DNA of 41,706 nucleotides, from contig CACABD010000004.1 of NCBI GenBank assembly GCA_902530715.1, forward strand, positions 1 through 41,706. The letters run 5' to 3'. The position numbers were made by a program, and so were the translations under genes. Each line of letters starts with the position of its first letter. The stretch's first letter is position 1. The DNA is from an uncultured Pelagibacteraceae bacterium. Lineage in GTDB: Bacteria > Pseudomonadota > Alphaproteobacteria > Pelagibacterales > Pelagibacteraceae. This document shows, in pieces, positions 19,610 to 31,472 of the stretch. Below the pieces are notes generated by a model, which saw nothing but the letters and a program-made list of their open reading frames with translations, ran no database searches and was not told the DNA's origin.

Positions 19610-20469
19610 AAAAAATTAAATATTTTTTTGAATTTTTAATAATTTTTATATTTCTATTAATTTTTAAAATTGCTGGATATAGAATTGCCTCTAATCTAGG
19701 AAATTCAATTGGAAAGATTATTGGTCCTAGATTTAGATCTAAGAAAGTTATTATAGATAATATTAAAAAATTCAAACCAGAAATTAAAGAAGATGAAATT
19801 AATCACATTGTTGAAAAAATGTGGGGTAACTTTGGTAGAATTTTAGCTGAATACGTTTACATTCCTGAATTTAGAAAAAGAAGATTAGATAATTACATAA
19901 AAATTGAAGGATTAGAAAATTTAAAAAAAATCAAAAATAGTGGAAAACCAACTGTATTTATATCTGGTCATTTTAATAATTTTGAATTGATGGCCATGGT
20001 TATAGAAAGAGAGGGGGTAGAGCTTTCTGCGGTCTATAGACCTTTGAACAACAAATTTTTAAATATTTTAATGGAATACCTAAGAAAAAATTATATTTGT
20101 AAAAATCAAATAAAAAAAGGTTTGAAAGGTGTGAGAGAAGCTCTGAAGTATTTCAAAAGTGGAAAAAGTTTAGCTATCATGATTGATCAAAGAGTATCAG
20201 AAGGAATTAATTCTAAGTTATTTGGAAAAAATGCTCTAACAACAACAATACCAGCTCAATTTGTTAAAAAATTTGATTGTGTTATTCAGCCAGTATACAT
20301 CCAAAGAAATGAAGGAATTTACTTTGAGGTATTTTTTGATGAACATTTAAGTTTTGATAAAAATGAAAGTATTGAAAATATTACAAATAAATTAAATCAT
20401 TGGTTAGAAGAAAAGATCGCAAAAAATCCAACTCAATGGATATGGTCACATAATCGGTGGAAACTATAA
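19606..20469 (+). CDS. lpxL: lipid A lauroyl-type acyltransferase (LpxL/HtrB family)
   Basis: This is an LPLAT-superfamily enzyme that adds a secondary acyl chain to Kdo2-lipid A. It has an N-terminal membrane helix (about residues 5-25), the catalytic HX4E motif in SGHFNNFELMAM, AVYRPLNN, MIDQRVSEG, and the end motif NPTQWIWSHNRWK. It is 287 residues. It is the last gene of the ubiA-msbA-waaA-lpxK operon. Whether it transfers the first (LpxL) or second (LpxM) chain is not decided by sequence; only one such gene is in this cluster. It overlaps the convergent DUF2093 gene by 6 bases. Confidence 0.92.
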   Translation: MKKIKYFFEFLIIFIFLLIFKIAGYRIASNLGNSIGKIIGPRFRSKKVIIDNIKKFKPEIKEDEINHIVEKMWGNFGRILAEYVYIPEFRKRRLDNYIKIEGLENLKKIKNSGKPTVFISGHFNNFELMAMVIEREGVELSAVYRPLNNKFLNILMEYLRKNYICKNQIKKGLKGVREALKYFKSGKSLAIMIDQRVSEGINSKLFGKNALTTTIPAQFVKKFDCVIQPVYIQRNEGIYFEVFFDEHLSFDKNESIENITNKLNHWLEEKIAKNPTQWIWSHNRWKL

Positions 20470-20661
20470 TTTTTTAAGTTTTTCTCTTTTTGATTGAGCT
20501 TCGACAAAAGAAAAATAAGCCTCTTGAAGTTCTACATTCCAATAATTTAGATCTTTTAACATTATTTTTTTATTTGATACTGCACAAACAACATGGTCAC
20601 CTGGCTCTATAATTTCAAAGTTATTAGGTAGATATTTTAATTTAGCTAATTTATTTTTCAT
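20464..20661 (-). CDS. DUF2093 domain protein
   Basis: This is a 65-residue protein of the alphaproteobacterial DUF2093 family, recognised by AKLKYLPNNFEIIEPGDHVV, CAVSNKKIMLKDLNYWNVELQ and EAYFSF, with a charged C-terminal tail (EAQSKREKLKKL). The function is unknown. It is soluble with no signal or helix. It stands alone on the minus strand, its stop overlapping the end of the lpxL-like gene and its start 23 bases from the divergent purD. Confidence 0.85.
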   Translation of the reverse strand: MKNKLAKLKYLPNNFEIIEPGDHVVCAVSNKKIMLKDLNYWNVELQEAYFSFVEAQSKREKLKKL

Positions 20662-20684
20662 TTTTGAGTTATAAGTTAATATAA

Positions 20685-21944
20685 ATGATTGTTGGAATTA
20701 TTGGAAGTGGTGGCAGAGAACATGCTATTTGCTCTAAAATTAAAGAGTCAGCAAAAATAAGTAAAATATACTGTATTCCTGGAAATGCCGGCACAAGTAA
20801 AATTGCCAGTAATGTAGAAATAAAAATTGAAGATTTTAAATCTATTAAGAATTTTTGTTTAGAAAATAAAATTGAACTTTTAATTGTTGGGCCAGAAAAG
20901 CCTTTAGTGAATGGAATAGTCGATTATTTTATAGATACAAAAATAAAAGTTTTCGGACCAAATAAGATAGCTTCTCAATTAGAAGGTTCAAAAATATTTA
21001 CAAAAAAAATTTGCTCTAAATATAAAATTCCCACTTCAAATTTTAAAATATTCGAAAATATAAATGATACAAAAAAATTTTTAAGTTCCGCAAAATTTCC
21101 TTTAGTTATCAAATCAGATGGTTTAGCTGCTGGTAAGGGAGTTTATATATGTAAAAATATTGAGGAAGGAATAACTGCGGCAAATGAAATATTTAGAGGT
21201 AAGTTTGGAGTTGCAGAAAATTTGCTAGTAGAAGATTTTCTCGAGGGCGAGGAAATGAGTTATTTTGTGATATGTGATGGTGAAAATTATCAATTCATCG
21301 GGACTGCACAGGACCACAAACGAGTTGGCGAAGGTGATAAAGGAAAAAATACAGGAGGTATGGGTTGCTATTCACCATCAAGACTTTTTAATTCACAGTT
21401 AGCTAAAAAAATTAATTCGGAAATTATTCACCCAACATTAAGTGCAATTAAAGATTTAGGAACCACCTACAGAGGATTTTTATATGTCGGACTAATGATT
21501 AAGGATAATAACCCTTATCTTGTAGAATTTAATGTAAGGATGGGAGATCCAGAATGTCAAACTATACTTCCTTTATTAGAAGATGATCTAATAGAAATTT
21601 TTGTAAATTGTTGTTTGGGTAAACTAAAAAACAAAATAAGATTGAGACATAAAAAAAGTATTTGTATTGTTCTTTGTTCAAAAGGTTATCCAGATGAGTA
21701 TAAAAAAAATATTCCTATTTTAGGTTTAGATACTATATCTCTTAAAGAAGATGAACATATTTTTCACGCAGGAACAAAATTAGAAAATAATGAAATATTA
21801 TCTTCTGGAGGAAGAGTTTTAAATTTTGTTTCTGTCTCGGAAAATATTTATAATTCTAGAGAGGATATAATTAAGCTAATTGATAAATTAAATTGGAAAA
21901 ATGGTTTTTTTAGAAAAGATATTGGATATAAAGTTATAGATTAA
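20685..21944 (+). CDS. purD: phosphoribosylamine-glycine ligase (GAR synthetase)
   Basis: PurD joins glycine to phosphoribosylamine with ATP in the second step of purine synthesis. It opens with GIIGSGGREHAIC, and the ATP-grasp domain shows KSDGLAAGKGVYIC, EDFLEGEEMSYFVICDGE, GTAQDHKR..GEGDKGKNTGGMG (both halves present) and NVRMGDPECQ. It is 419 residues, normal. Its stop overlaps the rsmD ATG by TAATG. It is divergent from DUF2093. Confidence 0.97.
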   Translation: MIVGIIGSGGREHAICSKIKESAKISKIYCIPGNAGTSKIASNVEIKIEDFKSIKNFCLENKIELLIVGPEKPLVNGIVDYFIDTKIKVFGPNKIASQLEGSKIFTKKICSKYKIPTSNFKIFENINDTKKFLSSAKFPLVIKSDGLAAGKGVYICKNIEEGITAANEIFRGKFGVAENLLVEDFLEGEEMSYFVICDGENYQFIGTAQDHKRVGEGDKGKNTGGMGCYSPSRLFNSQLAKKINSEIIHPTLSAIKDLGTTYRGFLYVGLMIKDNNPYLVEFNVRMGDPECQTILPLLEDDLIEIFVNCCLGKLKNKIRLRHKKSICIVLCSKGYPDEYKKNIPILGLDTISLKEDEHIFHAGTKLENNEILSSGGRVLNFVSVSENIYNSREDIIKLIDKLNWKNGFFRKDIGYKVID

Positions 21945-22507
21945 TGAGAATTATTGCAGGAGATTTAAGAGGAAAAAAATTATTAATTCCTTCTGACAAT
22001 TTTACGAGACCTCTAAAGGACAATGTAAAAGAATCTATATTTAATATATTGCAACATTCAAAGCTATTAAATTTTGATTTATTAAATTCAAATGTCTTAG
22101 ATCTTTTTTCTGGTGTTGGGACATTTGGTCTAGAATGTATTTCTAGAAAATCAAAGCATGTAACTTTTTTTGAAAATCATTGGCCTGCTATAAAGATGTT
22201 AAAGAAAAATATCCAAAATTTAAATTGTTGGTCAAAAACTAAAATTATTGAGAAGGATGTTTTTAGTTTAGAAAAGTTAGAATATAATCTAAAAAATTAC
22301 GAGTTTATTTTTTTAGACCCTCCTTTTAAGGAAATCAGAATAAAATTCTTACTTAACATACTTAAACATAAAAAAGTTTTTAAGAAGGAAAGTATTATAC
22401 TAATTCACAGAGACAATAAGACTGTTGACCGGTTGCCAGAAGATTTTAAGGTAATAATTGACAAAAAATATGGTAGATCAAGAATCTTATTTGGTAAATT
22501 TTATTAA
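21944..22507 (+). CDS. rsmD: 16S rRNA (guanine966-N2)-methyltransferase
   Basis: RsmD is a Rossmann-fold SAM methyltransferase that modifies G966 of 16S rRNA. MRIIAGDLRGKKL and TRPLKDNVKESIFNIL are the family N-terminal signature. The SAM site is VLDLFSGVGTFGLECISR and the catalytic motif is FLDPPF. It is 187 residues. It is coupled to purD by a TAATG overlap and converges on pgi with a 4-base overlap. Confidence 0.96.
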   Translation: MRIIAGDLRGKKLLIPSDNFTRPLKDNVKESIFNILQHSKLLNFDLLNSNVLDLFSGVGTFGLECISRKSKHVTFFENHWPAIKMLKKNIQNLNCWSKTKIIEKDVFSLEKLEYNLKNYEFIFLDPPFKEIRIKFLLNILKHKKVFKKESIILIHRDNKTVDRLPEDFKVIIDKKYGRSRILFGKFY

Positions 22508-23667
22508 ATTAATATTTTTTTTGTCTCTTTTTTTATTAACTCTACGGACGGTTGATCAAATGGATTTAGTTTCATCATCTTCCCTAACAAAATAGTCTCT
22601 ATCATAAAGAAGGTAAATAATTCGCCTAATGACTCTTCATTTTTTTTTAAGATTTCAAAACTTCTAAAAGGAATATTTTTAATTTCAAAAACCTTTTTAG
22701 TTGCTTGTTTTTGTGCTTGTTTAATTGATTGTAAACTATGTCTTTTTAAATAATTGTAATTTGAAAATATTTTTTTTTTATTAATCTTTGTATTTGTTTG
22801 GGTCCTAACATCAAAAAAGGTAAAAAAACAATTCTTGTTTCCATCAAGATAAAGCTGCATTAAGCTGTGATTATCTTTTGGTAAATTGGAAATAAATGGC
22901 AGTACTCCTTTTGAATTTTTTCCCAGACTTTCTGCAACTAATTGTTGGTACCATTTAAATAGACTATTAGAACTCTCGTCATAATTAAGAATAATTGAAT
23001 TAGTTTTTTTCCTCTTTATCAAATGATATAGGGTTTCTACATTGGTAAGTAAGTTGTTAACAAAATATTTGTTAGAAATTAATTTATTAAATCTTTTAAA
23101 CTTTTTAGTATTCAGGCCCATTAACTCCGCCGGAAGCATACCAACTTCAGATAACACAGAATATCTGCCACCAATAAAGTTCTTATGTTCTATAATGTCA
23201 GATTTTAATTTTAAAGCTAGATTTCTTAAATAATTATTTCTTTTTTCAGTTATATATAGTTTATTATTAGATGAGTAAATATTCTCATTAACAATCGTCT
23301 CTAGAGTATTGCCAGACTTTGATATAATAATATTTAAAGTTTTCTTCTTTGTTTTAATTATTTGATTTTGTTCGTCAAGATTATCAAAAAAATAAAACCT
23401 TTTTTTTATATTAATCTTTAAAAAATCGTAGATGGCTTGAGCGCCTAAAGATGAACCGCCCATACCATAAATTTGGAAAATTTTATTTCTTTTAAGTTTA
23501 ATTAATAAATTTTTATTAAAAGAATAATGAAAATTGTTAGTAAAACTATGTATGAGATTTTCTTTTTTTAAGCTGTTATAAACTAAAACTTTAAAGAAGA
23601 ATTTTAATTTTGTATGAATTTTTTTTTTTTTTTTAAAATTACTAAATTTAATATTTTTTGTTAACAT
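22504..23667 (-). CDS. pgi: glucose-6-phosphate isomerase, short form
   Basis: This SIS-fold enzyme interconverts glucose-6-phosphate and fructose-6-phosphate. The phosphate-binding first SIS domain has YGMGGSSLGAQAIYDF and ISKSGNTLETI. Next come GGRYSVLSEVGMLPAEL, a second-domain AESLGKNSKGVLP, the catalytic-His region DNHSLMQLYLDG, and the C-terminal IETILLGKMMKLNPFDQPSVE with Lys beyond. At 387 residues it is far shorter than the roughly 550-residue E. coli enzyme, but it looks like a complete short form with all core motifs. A shortened Pgi fits a streamlined genome. It lies 4 bases downstream of the DUF3035 lipoprotein gene. Confidence 0.93.
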   Translation of the reverse strand: MLTKNIKFSNFKKKKKIHTKLKFFFKVLVYNSLKKENLIHSFTNNFHYSFNKNLLIKLKRNKIFQIYGMGGSSLGAQAIYDFLKINIKKRFYFFDNLDEQNQIIKTKKKTLNIIISKSGNTLETIVNENIYSSNNKLYITEKRNNYLRNLALKLKSDIIEHKNFIGGRYSVLSEVGMLPAELMGLNTKKFKRFNKLISNKYFVNNLLTNVETLYHLIKRKKTNSIILNYDESSNSLFKWYQQLVAESLGKNSKGVLPFISNLPKDNHSLMQLYLDGNKNCFFTFFDVRTQTNTKINKKKIFSNYNYLKRHSLQSIKQAQKQATKKVFEIKNIPFRSFEILKKNEESLGELFTFFMIETILLGKMMKLNPFDQPSVELIKKETKKILI

Positions 23668-23671
23668 TGAT

Positions 23672-23995
23672 CTAATTTTTTATTTGATCTATAACAAAAT
23701 CTTCAGTGGATGAGCTATTTGATGAAGTTATATCTTCACTGATATCAGCGTCTTCTGATTTTATCGATGATAAAACTTCATCAATTTCTAATTCGATGGT
23801 TTCTTCTCTCGACATTTTTACTGGATCCTGAGGCTCTGGAAGAGTATTAAAGTCAGGTGGCAAAACTAGTGGGTTTTTTTTAATGACTAAAAATTCATCA
23901 CTAGACTCGTATTTTTTTCCTGTCAAACCGTCTTTGATGGATTGACAAGAATAAAGAGAAATAAATATAATTAATAAAAATATATTTCTAATCAT
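23672..23995 (-). CDS. DUF3035 family lipoprotein
   Basis: This is a 107-residue outer-membrane-type lipoprotein. I use the ATG at 23995, which yields a lipoprotein signal peptide ([17 protein letters not shown]) with the acylated Cys at the end of the lipobox LYSC; the open frame upstream is a poor start. The mature part has the DUF3035 hallmark [20 protein letters not shown], followed by an acidic Ser-rich tail. DUF3035 lipoproteins in Alphaproteobacteria have been linked to the BAM outer-membrane assembly complex (BamF); that role is inferred. Suggestively, it overlaps by 8 bases the upstream gene for the signal peptidase that would process it. Confidence 0.83.
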   Translation of the reverse strand: MIRNIFLLIIFISLYSCQSIKDGLTGKKYESSDEFLVIKKNPLVLPPDFNTLPEPQDPVKMSREETIELEIDEVLSSIKSEDADISEDITSSNSSSTEDFVIDQIKN

Positions 23996-24476
23996 TTTTT
24001 TTACTTTTAATAAAAAATTCATCTAAAATAAGGCAAATAACCCCAATTGAAATAAATATATCAGCGGGGTTAAAAATAAACCAATGAAAATCACCTATGT
24101 GGAAATCGATAAAGTCTGGCACTGCATTGTAGACAAATCTATCAAATAAATTTCCTAATGAACCCCCTAGTATTATCAAAAAAAAATATTTTCTAACATC
24201 ATCTAGTTTAAATAATATATAGATTATTAAAATATTAATTAATACAATTAAAAAAGTTATAATGTTATAAATCGTTAGACTTTCGAATGAAAGTAAACCA
24301 AACGCAATTCCTTCATTCCATATTAAATAAACATTTAAAAAAGATGTTAAAAATATTTGTTGATTACTAATATTTTCGTAAAGATTTATTACATATATTT
24401 TGCATAATCTATCTATTAAAAAAATAATAGTTACAATAAACAAATTTAGTAAAAATATTTTATTCTTTTTTTCCAT
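23988..24476 (-). CDS. lspA: lipoprotein signal peptidase (signal peptidase II)
   Basis: LspA cleaves the signal peptides of prolipoproteins within the inner membrane. The 162-residue protein has four helices. The family motifs are [43 protein letters not shown] with the first catalytic Asp, and [11 protein letters not shown] with the second. I place the start at the ATG at 24476 ([10 protein letters not shown]); the frame is open for 23 more codons but only inside the ileS coding region. It overlaps the ileS end by 17 bases and the DUF3035 lipoprotein start by 8. Confidence 0.93.
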   Translation of the reverse strand: MEKKNKIFLLNLFIVTIIFLIDRLCKIYVINLYENISNQQIFLTSFLNVYLIWNEGIAFGLLSFESLTIYNIITFLIVLINILIIYILFKLDDVRKYFFLIILGGSLGNLFDRFVYNAVPDFIDFHIGDFHWFIFNPADIFISIGVICLILDEFFIKSKKND

Positions 24477-27207
24477 CAAAACTACAATTATGTCTTTCAC
24501 ATTTTTTTTGAAAAATTTTCCAACAAATAGGACATTTTTCACCAATAGCTTTTTTTGTAATTACATTCGTGTTTGCTTTAATATCTTGATTTAATTTTAA
24601 TTCTGCTTTTGAGGTAATACAAATTTCAGCAAAATCATAGTCTTTTAAAAGATCATATTTTTCTTTATTGAGTTCAATTATTATTTGAGCTTCTAAGCTA
24701 GAACCAATCAGTTTGTCAGCTCTTTTTAATTCTATGCTTGAATTAGCAATTTCTCTTACATTTAATATTTCTTTCCATTTTTTAGCAAGATTTTCGTTTT
24801 TCCAATTCTCTGGGATTGTTACAAACTTTTCTAAATGAATACTTTCATTTGATTTTTTATTTATCAATTTGAAAATCTCTTCAGTGGTGAAAGATAGAAT
24901 AGGAGCAAACCATTTGAGAAGGCAATCGAGAAGTATATTTAGTATTTGTAGACAGTCTTTTCTTCTCTTTGATTTTAAATCATCACAATACAAAGAGTCT
25001 TTTCTTATATCAAAATAAAAGGATGATAAGTCGACTGTACAAAAATTTAATAAATCTTTATAAAGTAAATGAAAATTATAAGATTTAAAATTTTTTTGGT
25101 AAGTATCGTTTAACAAATAAATCTTATGCAACATCAACTTATCTAGTTCACTCAGTTCATCATAATTTATCTTGTTAAAATCATTTTCTGAAAATTCGTC
25201 TTTTAAATTTCCAAGAATATATCTAAAAGTGTTTCTTATCTTTCTGTATGCGTCTGCATGCTGCTCCAAAATTGTATAATCTATTCTTAAATCCTCTGAA
25301 TAATTAGACGCTGCAACCCAAACTCTTAGAATATCAGCACCATATTTTTTTAAGATATCATCAGGTGAAATAACGTTACCTAATGACTTGGACATTTTAA
25401 GTCCTTTTCCATCTACAACAAATCCATGTGATAAAATTGTTTCAAATGGGGCCTCTCCTCTAGTTCCACAAGATTGTAGTAGTGAGGAATGAAACCAACC
25501 ACGATGTTGATCTGAGCCTTCTAAATACATAGAAGCAGGCCATTTTAAATCTTTTCTAGTTTCTAGAACAAAAGAGTGTGTAGAACCACTATCAAACCAT
25601 ACCTCTACAATGTCTGACAGTTTAGTAAAATTTTCTGCTTTGTATTTTTTTCCCAGAAATTTTTGAGCATCGTCTTTAAACCAACAGTCTGAACCTTCTT
25701 TCTCATAAATATTTGCTATATTTTCAAAAACTTCATCATCAACTAAAACCTTTCCATCTTTTTTACTTATAAATATTGGTAGAGGGACACCCCAAACTCT
25801 TTGTCTTGAAACACACCAATCTGGTCTGGTCTCGATCATAGACCTTAATCTCTCTTTTCCTTTCTCAGGATAAAAAACTGTTTTATTTATTGCTTTAAGC
25901 GCTTTATCTCTCAAACCATGACTCTCCATCGAGATAAACCATTGAGGGGTTGCTCTATGAACTAGTGGAGCTTTTGATCTCCACGAGTGAGGGTATGAAT
26001 GATTTAATCTACCATTGAATACTAATTTTTTTTCTTTTTTCAGTTTTTCTATGACTATGGAATTTGCTTTAAAAATGTGTATACCCTCAAATAATGGAAT
26101 ATTGTTGGTATACTTACCATCGTCATCAACAGTCTCTAGAGCTTTAATACCATTATTTAAACATAGATTAAAATCGTCTGGGCCGTGACTTGGTGCACAA
26201 TGAACAATACCTGTTCCTTGCTCAATTGTAACAAATCTTGCTTCTAACATTGGAACATTATAATCATAACCAAGATTATGAAATGGATGTGAACAGATTG
26301 TTCCATCAAAATCATTTCCTAAAAATTCAGAAATTATTTGGAATTTTTCTATTTTACACTCATCTACGAATGAGTTTAATAAATCTTTCGCAACTATTAC
26401 TTTTTTATTTTTAAAATCAGAATCACTAGTTACCTCAATAATTAAATATTTAAGACTTTTATTATAAGCCAAAGCTTTGTTTGCAGGAATTGTCCAAGGT
26501 GTTGTAGTCCAAATAATTACTTCACAATCTAATAGATCTTTATTTTTTGAATTTTTTACTGGAAAAGAGGTATATATGGTATCCGATGTATGATCTAAAT
26601 ATTCAACTTCTGCATCTGCTAATGCTGTTTTTTCCACTGTTGACCATAGAACTGGTTTATAGCCTCTGTATAAACTTCCTTCTTTTAAGAACTTACCTAA
26701 TTCTCTAACTATTTGGGCTTCTGCATCAAAGCTCATTGTTGAATAATAATTATTCCAATCACCAATTACCCCTAATCTTTGAAATTGATCTTTATGTATT
26801 TCAATCCATTTTTCTGCAAACTCTCTGCATTCTTTTCTAAATTCAACTATAGGAACATCGTTTTTATTTTTTTTATTTTTTTTATATTGCTCCTCAATTT
26901 TCCATTCTATTGGCAAGCCATGGCAATCCCATCCTGGCACATAAACTGAGTCTTGACCACTCATTTGATGAAATTTTGTAACAATATCTTTCAAAATTTT
27001 ATTGAGAGCTGTCCCCATATGAATATTTCCATTAGCGTAAGGTGGGCCATCATGTAGAACAAATTTTTCTTGACCTTTGCTTTTATCTCTTAATTGCTTG
27101 TAAAGGTTAATATTTGTCCAATACTTAATTAAATCCGGTTCTTTAACTGGAAGGTTTGCCTTCATTGAGAAAGCTGTTTTAGGTAAGTTTATTTGCTCTT
27201 TGCTCAT
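24460..27207 (-). CDS. ileS: isoleucyl-tRNA synthetase
   Basis: This class I aminoacyl-tRNA synthetase charges tRNA-Ile. The HIGH-type motif is [16 protein letters not shown] and the KMSKS loop is [12 protein letters not shown]. The editing domain carries [11 protein letters not shown] and [16 protein letters not shown], and the tRNA-binding end has a zinc-finger cysteine set (CPICW..CERHNC). At 915 residues it is the normal bacterial length and type. Its ATG overlaps the ribF stop, and the lspA gene starts within its 3' end. The ribF-ileS-lspA order is widespread in proteobacteria. Confidence 0.98.
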   Translation of the reverse strand: MSKEQINLPKTAFSMKANLPVKEPDLIKYWTNINLYKQLRDKSKGQEKFVLHDGPPYANGNIHMGTALNKILKDIVTKFHQMSGQDSVYVPGWDCHGLPIEWKIEEQYKKNKKNKNDVPIVEFRKECREFAEKWIEIHKDQFQRLGVIGDWNNYYSTMSFDAEAQIVRELGKFLKEGSLYRGYKPVLWSTVEKTALADAEVEYLDHTSDTIYTSFPVKNSKNKDLLDCEVIIWTTTPWTIPANKALAYNKSLKYLIIEVTSDSDFKNKKVIVAKDLLNSFVDECKIEKFQIISEFLGNDFDGTICSHPFHNLGYDYNVPMLEARFVTIEQGTGIVHCAPSHGPDDFNLCLNNGIKALETVDDDGKYTNNIPLFEGIHIFKANSIVIEKLKKEKKLVFNGRLNHSYPHSWRSKAPLVHRATPQWFISMESHGLRDKALKAINKTVFYPEKGKERLRSMIETRPDWCVSRQRVWGVPLPIFISKKDGKVLVDDEVFENIANIYEKEGSDCWFKDDAQKFLGKKYKAENFTKLSDIVEVWFDSGSTHSFVLETRKDLKWPASMYLEGSDQHRGWFHSSLLQSCGTRGEAPFETILSHGFVVDGKGLKMSKSLGNVISPDDILKKYGADILRVWVAASNYSEDLRIDYTILEQHADAYRKIRNTFRYILGNLKDEFSENDFNKINYDELSELDKLMLHKIYLLNDTYQKNFKSYNFHLLYKDLLNFCTVDLSSFYFDIRKDSLYCDDLKSKRRKDCLQILNILLDCLLKWFAPILSFTTEEIFKLINKKSNESIHLEKFVTIPENWKNENLAKKWKEILNVREIANSSIELKRADKLIGSSLEAQIIIELNKEKYDLLKDYDFAEICITSKAELKLNQDIKANTNVITKKAIGEKCPICWKIFQKKCERHNCSFDGKKE

Positions 27208-28139
27208 TAATTGATTTTTTTTGCTTTTTTTATATCAAGTTTTATTTGTTTTTTTAAATTCTTTATATTTTCAAATTTTTTTTCACCTCTAATAAATTTT
27301 ACAAACTCAACTCTAATTCTTTTACCATAAATTTTTTTATTAAAGTTGAATATATTTACCTCTAAAAGTATTTTTTTTTGATTAAAGGTTGGTCTAATAC
27401 CTAAGTTAGCAATTCCCTTATAAATCTTCTTGTCTGACAATAAGTTAACCTTAACGGCGTAGACGCCTAGTTTTGATATAACGTAATTTTGCATTTCGAT
27501 ATTACATGTGGGAAATCCAATTGTTTTTCCTAACTGTCTTCCTTTTTTAACAACTCCCTCAACAGTCCATAATCTGTCTAGATATTTATTAGCAGTATTT
27601 AAATTTCCATCTTGTAACAACTTTCTTATTAATGACGATGAAATCACTTTATTTTTTATTTTAAGTGGCGAAGGTTTTATAACTTTATAATTGTATTTTT
27701 TTTGATATTTTTTTAATAATTTTACATCACCTTCCCTTTTATTACCAAATTTAAAGTTGTTGCTCACATATATATATTTCATTCCAATTTTTTTAATTAA
27801 GATGTTTTTGATAAAATCATTACACTTTATTCTTGAAAATTTTTTATTAAAATTTTGGTTAATAACAAAGTCCACATTAAAATTTTTTAATATTTTAATT
27901 TTTTCATTGAGATTAGAAATTCTGTAATTTATTAAACCTTTAGAAAAAAACATTTTTGGAATTGGATCAAAAGTAAAAACACCAATTTTTAGTTTTGTTT
28001 TATATTTTAATTTTTTTGCTCTTTCAAAAAGTTTTCTATGTCCTAAATGTAATCCATCGAAACTTCCAATTAAGATAATTGAGCCTTTGTCTTTATTTTT
28101 GATATTAAAATTTTTGTATAAATTAATTTTTTTTACCAT
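27207..28139 (-). CDS. ribF: bifunctional riboflavin kinase / FAD synthetase
   Basis: RibF makes FMN and FAD from riboflavin and ATP. The N-terminal FAD synthetase (nucleotidyltransferase) has ILIGSFDGLHLGHRKLFERA and the later SSSLIRKLLQDG. The C-terminal flavokinase has GRQLGKTIGFPTCNIE and GIANLGIRPTF. It is 310 residues, normal. It overlaps the HAD-IIA gene by 7 bases and couples to ileS by TAATG. It is notably Lys-rich, with many A runs. Confidence 0.95.
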   Translation of the reverse strand: MVKKINLYKNFNIKNKDKGSIILIGSFDGLHLGHRKLFERAKKLKYKTKLKIGVFTFDPIPKMFFSKGLINYRISNLNEKIKILKNFNVDFVINQNFNKKFSRIKCNDFIKNILIKKIGMKYIYVSNNFKFGNKREGDVKLLKKYQKKYNYKVIKPSPLKIKNKVISSSLIRKLLQDGNLNTANKYLDRLWTVEGVVKKGRQLGKTIGFPTCNIEMQNYVISKLGVYAVKVNLLSDKKIYKGIANLGIRPTFNQKKILLEVNIFNFNKKIYGKRIRVEFVKFIRGEKKFENIKNLKKQIKLDIKKAKKIN

Positions 28140-28942
28140 ACTAAATTTTTTTGTGTGTAATCTATATTTACATGATATTTTGTTTTTAACTCATTAATAT
28201 TATTTTCATTGTTATGGATACCACTCATTATAAATAGTGATTTAAAATTTTGGACATTGGCTCCCTTAATATCTGTGTTCAAATTGTCCCCAATGCAAAG
28301 AATCCTTTTATTTTTAATGTCTGTTGATTGCGTATAAATTAGTGGATAAGGTTTACCAAAATATTCTACTTCACCCCCAAGATCCTCAAAAATTTTAGCT
28401 ACAGATCCAGCACAAAATTCTCTATTACTCCCTCTGTCAACAACTAGATCTGGATTAGTGCAAACCATTTTTTTATCTAATTTATTTTTAAGTAAATTTT
28501 TATAATAGTCTAAATTTTTTGAAAAATTATCATATAATCCTGTGCAAATAATAAAATCAGACTCATCTAAGTTATTTACTTTAAATTCTTCAAAAGACTT
28601 AAATAAATCAAAGTCACGTGGAGGTCCAACATGAAAGAATTTTAAACCTTTATATTTAGACTTCAAAAATTTCAAAGCCGCTTCTCCAGATGTAAATACT
28701 TTTTTGCATTTACTTTCGTCTAATCCCATATTCTTTAGAAAGTTTATTACAGTGATATTTGGTCTTGGTGCATTTGTTAGCAAAATATATTCTTTTTTGA
28801 ACTGCTCAAGTTGATCAAGCACATTGAGAGACTCTTTATATAATTTAATTCCATTATGCAGCACGCCCCAAATATCAATAAATAATAAGTCAATATCACT
28901 TATTATTGATTTAAGACCTGTTTTATCTAAATTTACGGTCAT
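28133..28942 (-). CDS. HAD-superfamily class IIA hydrolase
   Basis: This is a HAD phosphatase of the NagD/CECR5-like IIA group common in Alphaproteobacteria. Motif I is LLFIDIWGVLHNG (nucleophile Asp at about residue 22), motif II is LLTNAPRP, and motif III/IV is YFGKPYPLIY with ILCIGDNLNTDIKGA. The C2-type cap lies between. It is 269 residues. The substrate is unknown; relatives act on small phosphorylated metabolites. It is the first gene of the minus-strand ribF-ileS-lspA run and is divergent from groES with about 120 bases between. Confidence 0.88.
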   Translation of the reverse strand: MTVNLDKTGLKSIISDIDLLFIDIWGVLHNGIKLYKESLNVLDQLEQFKKEYILLTNAPRPNITVINFLKNMGLDESKCKKVFTSGEAALKFLKSKYKGLKFFHVGPPRDFDLFKSFEEFKVNNLDESDFIICTGLYDNFSKNLDYYKNLLKNKLDKKMVCTNPDLVVDRGSNREFCAGSVAKIFEDLGGEVEYFGKPYPLIYTQSTDIKNKRILCIGDNLNTDIKGANVQNFKSLFIMSGIHNNENNINELKTKYHVNIDYTQKNLVW

Positions 28943-29009
28943 GAATGAGATATAGCTTAAAAATCTCTTAATTTCTTTGGTTTTTTTACCATATATTTTT
29001 TTCCAGCAC

Positions 29010-29038
29010 CTTGAAAAATTAGAGCTTTAAGACTATAT
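29010..29038 (+). promoter_or_regulatory. putative sigma-32 (RpoH) heat-shock promoter of groESL
   Basis: CTTGAA at 29010-29015 is separated by 17 bases from CTATAT at 29033-29038, 26 bases before the groES ATG. This fits the CTTG / CYTATNT pattern of alphaproteobacterial RpoH promoters. I see no CIRCE inverted repeat in the 122-base leader, so HrcA control is not indicated. This is a pattern match only. Confidence 0.5.
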
Positions 29039-29064
29039 GACCTCAATATTTAAAGGAGTAATTT

Positions 29065-29358
29065 ATGAAATTTAAACCTTTGCATGATAGAGTTCTTATC
29101 GAAGTGCTTGATAGCAGTGAAAAAACTGCTGGAGGAATAATTATACCTGACTCAGCTCAAGAGAAACCTCAAGAGGGAAAAGTAGTTGCTGTTGGTGGTG
29201 GTTCTAAAACTGAAGATGGCAAAATTATACCAATGGATGTAAAAGTCGGAGACAAAGTTTTATTTGGTAAGTGGTCTGGAACTGAAGTGAAAATAGATGG
29301 AAAAGAATACAGCATAATGAAAGAGTCTGACATTATGGGTATTTCAACATCAAAATAA
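29065..29358 (+). CDS. groES: co-chaperonin GroES
   Basis: GroES is the 10-kDa lid of the chaperonin folding chamber. [20 protein letters not shown], the mobile loop [18 protein letters not shown] and the C-terminal [13 protein letters not shown] are all typical. It is 97 residues. A strong Shine-Dalgarno (AAAGGAG) sits 7 bases before the ATG, unlike most genes here. It is followed 23 bases later by groEL, itself preceded by GAAGGAG. Confidence 0.98.
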   Translation: MKFKPLHDRVLIEVLDSSEKTAGGIIIPDSAQEKPQEGKVVAVGGGSKTEDGKIIPMDVKVGDKVLFGKWSGTEVKIDGKEYSIMKESDIMGISTSK

Positions 29359-29375
29359 TATTTATGAAGGAGTAA

Positions 29376-31127
<1,752 letters not shown>

Positions 31128-31142
31128 TTTTAAAAAGTTTTG

Positions 31143-31460
31143 TTATTTTTGTTTTGGGAAAATCAAGTAAATTTGAAACAATTGTCCAACTATAGGAATT
31201 AAAATAATAAGAAAAAACAATCTTTTCATCCCAATAGAGTTAATTCTTTGTATAGAATTAAATATTGAAATAACAATAGTAATCAAAAGGTACAAAGGTA
31301 AAAACTGATTGAGTTGAAAGTTTTGTATTTGTCCGCCAATAATTACAAAAACGAATAAACTTATTATAAGTGTTAGTTGAACACAAAAGTAATCCAATCT
31401 TCCTGCTTTATCCTTTAAATTAAATAAATTTTTTATTCTATAAATTATACATTTAGTCAT
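31143..31460 (-). CDS. DUF805-like membrane protein
   Basis: This is a 105-residue protein with three to four hydrophobic segments. It resembles the DUF805 (YhaH) family: an N-terminal cytosolic lead with KDKAGRLDYFCVQL, in place of the usual GRxxRxxFW, then helices, then an Arg-containing turn (QRINSIGMKRLFFLIILIPI) and a final helix ending in a Pro-Lys tail. The match is partial, since the HD pair after the Arg is missing. It is the last gene of the minus-strand trio with 31473-31802 and the metallopeptidase, inside the island flanked by groEL 3'-end repeats. Function unknown. Confidence 0.65.
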   Translation of the reverse strand: MTKCIIYRIKNLFNLKDKAGRLDYFCVQLTLIISLFVFVIIGGQIQNFQLNQFLPLYLLITIVISIFNSIQRINSIGMKRLFFLIILIPIVGQLFQIYLIFPKQK

Positions 31461-31472
31461 GATGATATTCCC

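Noticed and set aside
28943-29064. CIRCE operator upstream of groES
   Set aside because: No TTAGCACTC / GAGTGCTAA inverted repeat could be found; only the RpoH-like pattern is present.
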